Origin: Chalciporus piperatus
Lineage: Eukaryota; Basidiomycota; Agaricomycetes; Boletales; Boletaceae
Reading direction: 5' to 3'
NCBI GenBank assembly: GCA_038093975.1
Contig: JBBPTG010000055.1
Coordinates: 91,889 to 155,888, forward strand
DNA: 64,000 bases
The position numbers were made by a program, and so were the translations under genes. Shown here piece after piece: positions 23,201-33,775 of the stretch (position 1 is its first letter; the number at the start of each line of letters is the position of its first letter). The notes beneath the pieces are model-generated. The model made no database searches. It was not told the DNA's origin and was given only the letters and a program-made list of their open reading frames with translations.

Positions 23201-24388
23201 GTAGCCAAGGTACGGAGCTTTTGGTTCGATGCATATGAATCGACTCAATGGGCTTTTTTAGTTGACCGGAAACGAAAGTCTTGTTGAGCGATGGGTGATC
23301 CACAAGCTCAACGTCGCGGCGAGCGAGGTGAACAAATACCTCGAACTGCGGAATTTCATGGCCGCCACCAGCGCTGTTTACAACTTCTGGCTGTATGAGC
23401 TCTGCGATGTTTACATCGTACGTGTGTTTTGCTGCGTCTATGAGCAGCGCTGACGTTCATGTAATACAGGAGGCAATGAAACCAATGACTGACCCCGCTG
23501 CCGACCCCAAGGTACGCACGTCGGCACAGCAGACTCTGCACACCTGTTTGGATTACGGCCTCCGACTTCTCCACCCATTCATGCCGTTCGTCACCGAGGA
23601 ACTCTGGCAACGCCTTCCTAGACGATCAACTGACGCTCCCTCTATCATGGTCGCTCAATACCCGATCTTTGTAAGCGATTTCAACTGCTTGCAGGAAATG
23701 CCTTCTCAAGTCTACGAACAGGATCCCGAGCTCCAATCCCCAGACGCAGATGAAAAGTTCGATCTTGTTTTCGCGGCTCTGCGGACGGGTCGTTCGTTGG
23801 CAGCGTCGTACAATGTGCAATCGAACATCCAACGTAGGTTGCTATTGTGACAAGGCTTGCAGCCAGCTTATTCGGAATCATCCAGTCTTCATCCACGTTC
23901 AGACTCCCGAGGAGAAGGCACTGTTCGAATCTCAAGCGCCTACGATGACTGCTCTGATCAAGGGTTGCACAAAAGTCGAGGTCCTGCAAGGATCGTCGTC
24001 CCAAATACCTGCTGGATGTGGTTCCAGCGTTGTTTCATCGACCGTGGTGGCATACCTCCAGGTCCAGGTGCGCACATCCTTGGGCTGTCTCGTTCTGTCC
24101 CGTTTAAACCATTCTAGGGTCTCGTGAACCTGGAGGCTGAGATTGCCAAATGCGACAAGAAACTAGAAGTTGCGCGTGCCAATTTCGGCAAGATCAACAA
24201 ATTGATCTCGCAACCAAACTATGAAACGACCGTTCCTGAAGCCGTACAACTGAGCAACGAGGAAAAGGTTGGGCATATCCGCTTTCGTTTGTGTGACCGA
24301 GCTCACGAATCTTTGCCAGCGGAAAACGTTGCAAGTGGAGGTTGCTGCGCTCGAGCAGTCGAGGGAGATGTTTGCTAAACTGCAGTAG
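20276..24388 (+). CDS. VAS1: Valyl-tRNA synthetase, probable cytosolic and mitochondrial forms from two starts
   Basis: Class Ia synthetase charging tRNA-Val. Two in-frame ATGs exist. The one at 20276 adds a 28-residue leader beginning [15 protein letters not shown], rich in Ser/Arg and free of acidic residues, which is a plausible mitochondrial presequence. The one at 20360 starts [19 protein letters not shown], the basic, Lys-rich cytosolic N-terminus. Yeast VAS1 uses the same two-start arrangement. Motifs: [16 protein letters not shown] (HIGH signature), [19 protein letters not shown], the editing-domain sequences [19 protein letters not shown] and [53 protein letters not shown] (KMSKS), and the Val-specific C-terminal coiled-coil arm [20 protein letters not shown]. 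Stop at 24386-24388. Many short introns. Confidence 0.93.
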
Positions 24389-24679
24389 ATTTGAAGTGTG
24401 GAGTAATAAGATACGCTAATGACAGTTTGTGCTATTGATGTCGCAATTCAACCAACCGCTAGAGGTTTCGTTGCGTTCGGGTGGGGGCTTTGGATCTGTC
24501 GATCACTTTCTCATCCTGGGACCTGCATGCAACTGCGTCCCTTGCACGCCCAAGCCATAGGCATAGATGAGTCTAATAATAAGTTCCTGCAGTTCCAACG
24601 CACTCGGCCGCGGTCAACTTCGATGCCGTAAATGGAACCCATGATCATATGAAGTCCTGTTCATAACCAAGTGCTTGTA
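24389..24679. other. Intergenic region
   Basis: Interval between the valyl-tRNA synthetase stop and the secreted-protein gene. Nothing recognised beyond presumed UTR and promoter sequence. Confidence 0.5.
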
Positions 24680-24691
24680 TGTCTCGAGAGA

Positions 24692-25327
24692 TGCTCAGAA
24701 GGGCCCTGTGAGTCCCATCGTTGCGGAATTGGGTATTCCTGAAGCTGACCAGTGAGCAGGACTTTAACGATCGCTGTGGTTATCGGAGTGGCGTTCATGC
24801 GGATGATGAATGGGTCATCGAACATTCCACTCTACCAGAATACCCCAGCAGCAGGCCCACCCTCAATCAACCCAGCATGTGCTGACCCACCCATGGATCA
24901 GTGTTCCTTCTACACCGACTGTCTCGAATCCAGATACCATTGCGGTCCGGATGGCTATCCCGTTGGCTACGGGAAGAAGTTTTGCCAAAAGTTCTCGGAC
25001 GACCGTTCGAAGCTCGATGAACAAGGGCAGCGTTGGATGGTGAATACCATGCACTGTCTCCAGCTTGCGCTCGTCCCAGACGCCATTGACACGAACGCAA
25101 CCGTGACGAGCTGCGATGCATTGAAGCACCAAGCGTTTGCATCGCATGCTGGATGTTACGCCAGGAATGGGTTCTGTAGTTTGGGTGTGCATAACTGGGC
25201 GGCGATCCTCGAGATTGTGGATATTAAGACTCTGTTTTCGAGTTGGGATGCGTTGAAGGCTACGATACAAGCGGCGGTGGAGTGTGAGGGGTATTACGCG
25301 TACATGGTGGAGAGAGGGTTGTTTTGA
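24692..25327 (+). CDS. Secreted Cys-rich protein of unknown function
   Basis: Exon 1 (24692-24708) encodes MLRRA plus part of Leu. A 51-bp intron (24709-24759, GTGAGT...GCAG) joins it to LTLTIAVVIGVAFMRMM, giving a clear signal peptide or anchor. An in-frame ATG 12 bp upstream (24680) is an alternative start. The mature part, about 175 residues, has about ten Cys, beginning PACADPPMDQCSFYTDCLE and YHCGPDGYPVGYGKKFC, then TMHCLQLALVP, VTSCDALKHQ, GCYARNGFCSLG and a final VECEGYY. The regular Cys spacing suggests a disulfide-stabilised extracellular domain, loosely recalling stanniocalcin-like fungal proteins, but I cannot place the family firmly. A small secreted effector or wall-associated role is possible and unproven. 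Confidence 0.75.
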
Positions 25328-26202
25328 TCCAAAGCTATCTGAACGTAGAATTGACTAGTCATACGGCTTGAAATTATGTACTAACTTGACCCTTTCGCAA
25401 AGCTCAGGCTCGAAGTCTTGGCCTTAGAACGTGAAGACTGTCATCCAACTGCCCGGACCCACCCACGTTCACGACCCCCCAGCTGGGTACCCGTACCATC
25501 GACCCGCAGGTTGACCACCACGGGTTACCCGGGCACCCCCCTACCCATCGTAGATCCTATCATCTGCCAGGGGATAGGCTTGGGGGATGCTGCCATATCC
25601 GCCCTTGATCCGCCCACATTACCGTTCAAGGTACTCTATCATCCATGTGATAGGCCAGTAAACAGCTACTATGTAAGTATTCAATACTGTTTCGGGAAGA
25701 CTGTTTAACTTTTGTCCGTGTTCGTGACGCTCCGGCATTTGAACATGGTGTACCCTTGAAATGCCTGCGCACTGTAACGGAAGCAAGCCCCACTCCGGTT
25801 CGGTTCAGGAGTATACTGGGGCTTCTGGCTAGGTTTTTCTGACGATTTACTGTGCCCATCGTCGTACACTCGTTGCCGTGTGGTTCCCGGTTTTGCCGTG
25901 CCGTCGTTCGGTACTATGTAGTAGCGTCCGCGATGGGCGTGCCGATGAGTCTGAGCAACTCTTGCACATGGAGTAATTCTGCTCCCAAGCGGCCAAGCCT
26001 TGGGCAAGTCATGAGGTCACCCGTCCTCATATCTCCATTATGGATCTCGAGGTCAGTTGGCTTCCGTCCTCTATTACTTATATACCACCCCTCCCAGGTA
26101 TCCCCCGCGACAACCATCCTCAAGCGCTAAGCGTCAGGTGGGTGACTTAACGAAAGGACGATGCCTGTTTTCATTCAAAAGCTCGTGCTAGGAAATTGAA
26201 CA
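25328..26202. other. Intergenic region and promoter of oxygenase copy 1
   Basis: 25328-25850 is C-rich unique sequence with no convincing gene. From about 25855 onward it is homologous to 28400-28675 upstream of copy 2, including a shared TATATA box (about 26079-26084), about 120 bp before the start codon. Copy 1 carries about 70-80 bp of extra sequence (roughly 25965-26030) absent from copy 2. Confidence 0.6.
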
Positions 26203-27660
26203 ATGCCTGGAACAACTTTACCCCCTTTTCCGACTGATGTCCGCACGCATCCGTTGCTCGTGATTGACTTTGCCCTTCTGCAAGCGGGCGACCCCGCTGA
26301 AATCGACCGTCTCTGGGAGGCTACAACCACGCTTGGGTTTTGGTAGTAAGTGTTTGTTCCCGCCAATAACTCGTCCATTTAAGTTCGACCTGTGAACTCG
26401 ACTATTCAAACTGATCCTCGTCCTTTCTAGCCTCAAGAATCATGGTGCCGACAAGGAGGTAAATGACATGTTTGAGATGGGGGCCGCGACGATGGCTCTA
26501 CCTCTCGAAGAGAAGATGGAATTCGAGCAAGGCGATGAAGGGCATTCGTTCGGGTACGCGATGGGAGTGGTGTGTCCCCCGGGTCGTGTGAGCTGACCAG
26601 CATTATCAGATACAAGAAGGCTGGAGCAAATGCTGTTGATGCTAGCGGGTGAGTATGTATCGACGGCGGACGCCCATCCCTTGTCAAGTAACGAAGATCC
26701 TGCTAGTCAATTGGACGCTGTCGAATTCATCAATGTTTCAAAGGACGACGCCCTTGCATTCCCAAAGGTTGTTCACAGGACATACCCAGCTCCTACTACA
26801 GCAGCGATCCCGACAGCTGTGGCGCCGTTTGTCCGCAAGGCGCTTGATGTCAACTACACGGTTCTTCGTATTTTCAACGACAAATTAGGTCTGCCCGAAG
26901 GGACACTCCAGCGGCTGCACTCCTCCGAGGAACATAGTGGAAGCGAAGCTCGCATGATCAGGTCTCCTCCAATTCCCGGAAAGGCGGTTGCAGACACGGC
27001 CGTGCTGGGAGCACACACGGACTTTGGATCTTTGGTGGGGGGACAAATCCAAGTCATGCAGTATCGTGGTTGACGAGTTCCGCTAGTCGTTTTTGCACAA
27101 CAGGCTTGGTGGCCTTCAGGTTCTTCCTCCTGGTCATACCGAATGGTCATATATCGAGGTGAGTTCCAAGGATACGATTTGGTTGCCATTTATCAGCCAT
27201 TTACCTGTGTGATGCACAGCCTCTTCCTGGCCATGCGGTCTGTAACGTCGGAGATGCGCTCTCTTTCTTCAGTGGAGGTATTCTCCAATCCAATATCCAT
27301 CGAGTAGTCCCTCCCCCGGGTGCTCAAGGCGAGCACGAACGTTGGTCCCTTGTGTTCTTCACCCGTCCAGGCAACTCCAAAGTCCTCCGGGCCCTTGTGG
27401 AAGATAGTCCGATGATCGCAGATGCAGTCCAGAAACGGTCTGACCGGAACTTTAACACGGGCTCGACGGCGGCCGAGTGGTTTTCCAGGCGAATCAAATA
27501 CCAAAGGATCAATAACAGGAGGGTATGTGGAATGACTCCCGAGGATCTAACAACTTTTTCTTATATTGTTGACAGGGGCCAGAGACATGGGAAGCGAGCC
27601 GAGGGACGGAACATACCCCAGCGGCCGCGTGAGCTCGTCGCACCCGCTGCTATTCGATGG
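25855..27660 (+). repeat. Tandem duplication unit, copy 1
   Basis: About 1.8 kb nearly identical to 28400-30110 in promoter, exons and introns. Start codons are 2473 bp apart. The high identity extends into introns, which indicates a recent duplication of the whole gene. Confidence 0.85.
26203..27632 (+). CDS. 2-oxoglutarate/Fe(II) oxygenase, isopenicillin N synthase-like, copy 1
   Basis: Non-heme iron dioxygenase of the IPNS/ACC-oxidase type (DIOX_N plus 2OG-FeII_Oxy). N-terminal domain: THPLLVIDFALLQAGD, WEAATTLGFW/YLKNHG, MALPLEEKMEFEQGDEGHS. The jelly roll provides VLRIFNDKLGLPEGTL, the iron ligands His and Asp in GAHTDFGSL, LGGLQVLPPGHTEW, PLPGHAVCNVGDALSFFSGG, the distal His in NIHRVVPPPGAQ, and the 2OG-binding Arg-x-Ser in ERWSLVFFTRPGNS. 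All key residues are present. It ends GPETWEASRGTEHTPAAA. About six introns, including a very short one (40 bp) after the codons for VDASG. Substrate unknown; such enzymes often act in secondary metabolism, but no other cluster genes are adjacent. Confidence 0.87.
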
Positions 27661-28399
27661 TTGGATCGTATCGTCACTAACATGTATCGCATCACGTGAA
27701 TCCAGGTTTTCTGCTAAGACCGTATAGTTAGTGAGCCAAGGTGCTAACTTAGGCCTTGTCCCGCAAAGTCACACGTCTCGACAAAGGTGGACAAGGATAT
27801 CAAGTTATAACGGTAGGTCCTGGGTCTGTGTGCGAAGAGTGACGCTCGGGCATTCATGCCTGCCTGTTCGCCCGTCGCCTCTCCGAGGATCGGAGTCGGG
27901 GCATCGGGCAATGTACAGTGCGAGTAGGGGCAGTTAAGGGAGGGAGGCTTCCTGAGGGGGGGGATTCTCGCTCTTCGCCATCCGTACGACAGGATTCGAT
28001 GAAGCGACACAGAGTCACAGGCCGCCAATCATCTTGATGAGGACTCTGATTCAGATTGGACCGGAACCCGCACTTTCCCTGAAATTCCCATTCATATCCC
28101 GTGCACTAAGTGACTAAGTTCGTGGGTGCGGCTCGGCCTTAAATTGTCATCTGCCAGGGAATGTCAGGCTGTCGTACAATTGCGTACAACTGTCGTATCG
28201 GCTGCCACACTTCTGGGACGATCGGTATGCACTCAAGATACTCCATGAACTGTAATAGTGACAAAGACTACAAACAGGGCGTGTTTTCAAGAGCAGTGTG
28301 GATTTGACAAGCTCGATTACACAGTTCAAATCTCAACCTCTCAAGTACCGGGAACAACCACAATCCGATAACTATAACTTTGGGTTCATGTTTGGAGCA
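27633..28399. other. Spacer between the two oxygenase copies
   Basis: Unique sequence between the duplicated units. Short open frames on both strands show no recognisable protein. No repeat or RNA gene seen. Confidence 0.5.
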
Positions 28400-30110
28400 C
28401 ACTCGAGTTGCCACGGTGCAGTTCCCGGTTTTGCCGCCCCGTCGTTCGCGTCCGCGATGAGTGTGCCGATGGGTGCAACTCTGAGCAACTCCCATACAGA
28501 TGCTGCTTCTCCCTTATGGATCTCGATGTCAGCTGCTGTCACCCAAAATAGCCCCTATTACTTATATACCACCTCCCAGATATCCCCCGCGACAACCATC
28601 CTCAAGCAGGTGCCTCAACGAAAGGACGATTCCCGTTTTCATTCAAAAGCTCGGCCCGTGCTAGGGAACTGAACAATGCCTGGAACAACTTTACCCCCCT
28701 TTCCGACTGATGTGCGCACGCATCCGTTGCTCGTGATTGATTTTGCCCTTCTGCAAGCGGGCGACTCTGCTGAAATCGACCGTCTCTGGGAGGCTGCAAC
28801 CACTCTTGGGTTTTGGTAGTAAGTGTTTGTTTCTGCCAATAACTCATCCAATCATGTCCACTATGTCCCACTCGACTATTTAAACTGATACCTCGTCCTT
28901 TCTAGCCTCAAGAATCATGGTGCCGACAAGGAGGTGAATGACATGTTTGAGATGGGGGCCGCGACGATGGCTCTACCTCTCGAAGAGAAGATGGAATTCG
29001 AGCAAGGCGATGAAGGGCATTCGTTCGGGTACGCAATGAGAGTGGTGCTTCCTCGTCGTGTGAGCTGACCAGCGTTATCAGATATAAGAAGGCTGGAGCA
29101 ACTGCCGTGGATGCTACCGGGTGAGTATGTATCGACTCCCATCCCTTGCCAAGTAATGAAGATCCTGCTAGTCGATTGGACGCTGCCGAGTTCATTAATG
29201 TTTCAAAGGACGACGCCCTTGCATTCCCAAAGGTTGCTCACAGGACATACCCAGCTCCTACTACAGCAGCGATCCCGAACGCTGTGGCGCCGTTTGTCCG
29301 CAAGGCGCTTGATGTCAACTACACGGTTCTTCGTATTTTCAACGACAAATTAGGTCTGCCCGAAGGGACACTCCAGCGGCTGCACTCCTCCGAGGAACAT
29401 AGTGGAAGCGAAGCTCGCATGATCAGGTCTCCTCCAATTCCAGGAAAGGCGGCCGCGGACACGGCCGTACTGGGAGCACACACGGACTTTGGATCTTTGG
29501 TGGGGGGACAAATCCAAGTCATGCAGTATCGTGGTTGACGAGTTCCGCTAGTCATTTTTGCTCAACAGGCTTGGTGGCCTTCAGGTTCTTCCTCCTGGTC
29601 ACACCGAATGGTCATATATCAAGGTGAGTTCCAACTTCCAAGGATACGATTCGCTTTCGCTCATTTACGCACAGCCTCTTCCTGGCCATGCGGTCTGTAA
29701 CATCGGGGATGCACTCTCTTTCTTCAGCGGAGGTATTCTCCAATCAAACATCCATCGAGTAGTCCCTCCCCCGGGTGCTCAAGGCGAGCATGAGCGTTGG
29801 TCCCTTGTATTCTTCACACGTCCAGGCAACTCCAAAGTTCTTCGGGCCCTTGTGGAGGATAGTCCGATGATCGCAGATGCAGTCCAGAAACGATCTGACC
29901 GGAACTTCAACACGGGCTCGACGGCGGCCGAGTGGTTTGCCAGACGAATCAGACACTACAGGGTAAAGAACAGAAAGGTATATGCACTCCCATGCATCTA
30001 ACAACTTTATCTCACATTGTTGACAGGGGCCAGAGACGTGGGAAGCGGGTAGAGGTACGGAACATAACCCAACGGCCGTGTGAGCTCGCTCGCACCCGCT
30101 GCTATCACAC
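28400..30110 (+). repeat. Tandem duplication unit, copy 2
   Basis: Homologous to 25855-27660. Differences are scattered substitutions plus small indels in the promoter and introns. Confidence 0.85.
28676..30083 (+). CDS. 2-oxoglutarate/Fe(II) oxygenase, isopenicillin N synthase-like, copy 2
   Basis: Paralog of the gene at 26203-27632 with the same start (MPGTTLPPFPTDV) and all functional residues kept: GAHTDFGSL (His, Asp), NIHRVVPPP (His) and ERWSLVFFTRP (Arg-x-Ser). The deduced protein differs at few positions (for example SAEIDRL for PAEIDRL, NAVAPF for TAVAPF) and ends GPETWEAGRGTEHNPTAV. The short intron after VDATG is only 33 bp here, versus 40 bp in copy 1; the frame is kept only if it is removed. 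The intron before PLPGHAV also differs. Both copies look functional. A TATATA box lies near 28563. Confidence 0.87.
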
Positions 30111-30577
30111 AGTTGATATCGTTGCTAACGTGTATGGTCCACGCTTTGATCGTTGTTATTTTGGTCTTGCATGAGTCCCGTTCAAATTGTGCTGTGTAGA
30201 TTTCGTGCCTGCGAACTTGTTTCCACTGCATTGCGGTAGGTAATGGCGGTTTCATTCCCATCAACTAGGAGAAGGGAACCACTCAGGTGCCGACCAACTC
30301 AAATCTTCGCCGCCCACAAAGTGCTCGGTCGTCTTGTTGCCATGGTTGTGGCTCGAGGGCCAAACTCGACTAGTTGACCAAGATGGCATGAGGGTACATG
30401 GGTATCCAGAAGGCCAAACCAGTAGGTGACGAGTCGTCCCATCGACCCCAGAGAGTCTGACCGGTGTCAAATTCGGACTTGCCAGTGGAAGCATTCTCTT
30501 GGACCGGCAATGTGTGAGTCACGCACTAACATTGCAATCCGATATCGAGCGTCGAAATACTACATGTCTGTTCGGTG
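30084..30577. other. Intergenic region
   Basis: Lies between oxygenase copy 2 and the PAF1 stop. A 77-residue open frame on the minus strand (30261-30494) has no recognisable family and is not annotated as a gene. Confidence 0.45.
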
Positions 30578-32012
30578 TCAAAATATTTCGGCCATGACGT
30601 CTGCATCACCGCCGAAGGCTGCTCCTGTCGGAACCGCATCCACATCGATCTCGCCATCCGCGTCGACATCCTCTCGGTTGAGCAAGAAGGCTGGGTCAGT
30701 AACTTCAGCAAGGAGCTCGTGCCGCTCCTCTAGCTCCTCCTTGGTCATTGGAACATGCGAAATGTGTACTACTTCCCATTTGTCGATGTAAGTTTCATTT
30801 GCCTGTGGAGAAAATGATGGGTTCGATGCTAGATAATTCTCTGGCGACCACTCACATTCGTACGTTTCTTCTTAAGCGTCATCTTCCGTTCGATATTCTT
30901 GTAGTATGCACCTTTGATGCGCTCATGCCCGAGATCAGAGGTGCTCGGTTGAGTGCCTCCAGTATCGATCACCAGCAAAAATTCATTAGGAACTTCCTGC
31001 TCGACCTTGACGGTCTCGTAGTCCCGTGCGAAGTGGAACGCTGTGGTCTGTTTATCCAGCCCGTTCCGACGCCTATCCTTGAATTCTAGCGCAGACTCGT
31101 CATCTTTGGTGAGATAGTAAGCCAGGAAGTGATCGCCATCCGACTCCATAGGTCGCAAAATAGCACAATCCAAACGAGGATCTTCCACCTGGTTAAACAA
31201 AATTAAATGAGCAAACATGGAGGGAACGACTATAGCTCACATCGACCGGTCTTTCACCAGGCCGTTCACTAAATCTAAAGAGATCATATGCGTTGGCCCA
31301 AATATCCGCATCTGGGAATATCTCGAATGACTCGACAGCAGCGACATCCGGCTTATTTGGATGGCGAAGCGTTGAGAGATCAAATTGTGATGGGTCATTG
31401 CAGGCAGCGAATGAGAGGTCGATATCCCGAAGTTGAGCGGAACTGGAAACGTCAATATGTTGCGATAGCGACTTTATTTCTTGGATGGATTGCGAGCGTT
31501 GAACGCCCTCCCTGCTAATGTATTCTGTTTTTCGCAGCCATGGGACATGAACAGTCGATGAGGGAGCTACACCGTTTGAATATGGGGCGGAACTGGCCGA
31601 CGGGTCACCGAGGAGAAATCGATCTTTTGGGTCTAGGACGGGAAGCTTGTCGGGATCAGGGTTGAGTGCTGCTGAAGTGTTGGGTGAGTGGTTGAGGGTA
31701 GAGGTATAAGCATACCAGAGTCATCTGCGCCCTCGTCCCACAAGGACTCCCATTGTCCGAGGTCAAGAGGCATACCACATTCTGCATCTACAATCATGGG
31801 TAGCGGTGTCTCATTTGCAACGGCATTCAGGAAATCTGGGCGGGTATAGCGCAATGGGTTCGTCGGTATGTCGAGCAATTTCGGGGGACATGGCGGCGGA
31901 GGGATTGGATTAGAGTACCGAACCCGTACCAGTAGGTCGAGTTTGCTGTTCGGGAGGTTTCAGCGGTTTAGCAGCAGCTCTAGTGTTTCGTCTACCTTTT
32001 CTTCAGGCTCAT
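30578..32012 (-). CDS. PAF1: RNA polymerase II-associated factor Paf1
   Basis: Core subunit of the PAF1 elongation complex (with Ctr9, Cdc73, Leo1, Rtf1), needed for H2B ubiquitylation and transcription elongation. The start ATG at 32012 encodes MSLKK. An intron of about 50 bp then joins to SKLDLLVRVRYSNPIPPPPC, PKLLDIPTNPLRYTRPDFL and PMIVDAECGMPLDLGQWESL, the conserved Paf1 N-terminus. Next come LDPKDRFLLGDPS, VPWLRKTEYISRE, FAACNDPSQFDLSTLRHPNK, ADIWANAYDLFRFSERPGER and DYETVKVEQEVPNEFLLV. Then GAYYKNIERKMTLKKKR and a last exon ANETYIDKWEVVHISHVPMT ending in the acidic tail DVMAEIF. The frame is unbroken across all joins. It shares a 187-bp divergent promoter with RRP42. Confidence 0.93.
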
Positions 32013-32199
32013 CGGTTTTGTGTCAGTGTGGTCAAGTGTTGAAACGCAAGTTGAACGTTGACGCAGCGAGCAAGTCTAAGTTGCGCTTTCACCGACGCGT
32101 CCGAGTGTAGACACCTTCAATAGAGCGCCGTCACAGTAGGACCTCACGAGTCCTAGTTCGACCTCGACAACAGCATATCTTTGCGATAGCTACATAAAA
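32013..32199. promoter_or_regulatory. Divergent PAF1/RRP42 promoter
   Basis: Only 187 bp separate the start codons of PAF1 (-) and RRP42 (+), so the two RNA-metabolism genes must share regulatory sequence. No obvious TATA box is seen; CAC/GTC-rich blocks are present. Confidence 0.7.
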
Positions 32200-33426
32200 A
32201 TGGCCTCGTTATCCAAGGCCGAAAAGTCATACATCCAGAAATCACTGCTCTCTAATCCTCCACTACGCCTCGACGGTCGCTCACCCCAAGACTACAGGCC
32301 GATCGCGCTCGAGACTGGTGTCGTCCCACTTGCAAACGGGAGTGCGAGAGTGTGCATAGGGCGTCCGGGACAAGGAGGATATGTGGAGGAGGCTGGTGGG
32401 TCAGGCGGTGGAACGGAAGTCCTCGTTGGCGTGAAGCTGGAAGTAGCTGGAGTCGGGGAGGAGGAGGAGGAGGGAGGGAATATCCTCTGTACAGTATCTT
32501 GGTGCGTTCGTATACCTCTCACTGCTTTCTCCAATCAATTCAATCGTTAGCTTTGGTTAGCTCCCCCGCGGCGTATCCTTCATTGTCCTCGAACGCGTTA
32601 GACGACCTCCACTCGGACCTCACTACGCTCTTGGAGAGCGTGATCTGCCATCCATCTCTTCGTCCTGACAATCTGATAATTGTACCAGGAAGGAAAGCTT
32701 GGGTTGCAAGACTAGATGCGGTAGTATTGGCGGATGCGGGCAACATTGTCGATTGTCTCATGCTCGCCTGTCGGTCTGCGCTATGGGATACAAAAGTCCC
32801 GCGTACGAAGAGCGTTGAGTACCGGGCTCCACGAAATCATGCTCCAGAGGGCGACACTGGGATGGATGTTGATGGAGTAGCCTGGGGAAAAGATGTGCTG
32901 GAGACAAAGGAGCTGGGCAAGGCGGCAGATTTCGAGCTCACGGACTACTGGGACGAGGGGGAAGTGCTGAATGGGAGGGAGTCTTGGCCAGTGTGTGTAA
33001 CGCTGAATGTCGTACGTCCATTCTTTTATCCATTCTTTTGGTTTGAGAAGGAAACATTGGCACACCAATTCACATCACGATAGCTACCGAGTATACACTT
33101 CCTGGACGCAACATTGCAAGAAGAAGCCTCCGTGCCGTTACGGATGCATGCGATGTATGCGTTCCCGAAAGGAAAGCCTATTCTTCAGACTTTCAAACTG
33201 ATTGGCGCGGAGGTGTCCGCCATGGACCAAATAAGAGAACTCATGAAAGTGAGTATCAATGCTTCGTTACACTAAGCCGCTTTTCTGGGCTGACCTTATC
33301 ACAATGTGACAGCAAGCAGAAATGTATGCCCGAAATGCGTGGCTGGGGCTGGAGGCGAAGCTCAAAGATGAAGATGCTCGCCGTGGCGCCAAAGCACGCG
33401 AAAGATTCTATGGCAGGCTCAAGTAA
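32200..33426 (+). CDS. RRP42: Exosome core subunit Rrp42 (EXOSC7), RNase PH fold
   Basis: Ring subunit of the RNA exosome, structural rather than catalytic in eukaryotes. Start ATG 32200: MASLSKAEKSYIQKSLLSNP, then PPLRLDGRSPQDYRPIALET, the RNase-PH-type N-terminus, and VPLANGSARVCIG. An insertion with Gly/Glu runs (EEEEEGG) sits in a surface loop. Exon 2 gives SPAAYPSLSSNALDDLHSDL, LIIVPGRKAWVARLDAVVLA and GNIVDCLMLACRSALWDTKV. The remaining exons give LPSIHFLDATLQEEASVPLR, ILQTFKLIGAEVSAMDQIRE and a C-terminal helix ending FYGRLK. Four exons, short introns. Confidence 0.9.
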
Positions 33427-33775
33427 CCATCGGTCTTGGAATACAAATGATTTATCTTATCTTCTAATTGAATCAACCGCTAAATAAAGGCTGTTGATGC
33501 ATATTGGTATGTAGGGTCAGCCGCGATGGCGGCCTCATCGACAAAGTGAGCAGGAACGACGTTACCTTGTCACATACATTGAAATTACCACCTGGGGCGG
33601 TGTTTCCTTGGAAGCTGCTACTCAGTTTGGCGTAGAAAACCGACATCATGTCGCAGATCAGGTGACTGCCCCATTGGGTCGGAGTATTCTCGGACATCCT
33701 CAGGTGACCCAAGTCATATAAGGATAGCGGTAAGTCCCTCACCGGTCTCCGCGCTCTTTCGGACATACGTTACAG
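33427..33775. other. Intergenic region
   Basis: About 350 bp between the RRP42 stop and the GH5 start. It holds RRP42 3' UTR and the GH5 promoter; no gene recognised. Confidence 0.5.

Noticed and set aside
30261..30494. Small minus-strand gene between the oxygenase and PAF1
   Set aside because: 77 codons, no family resemblance, no splice or promoter evidence.
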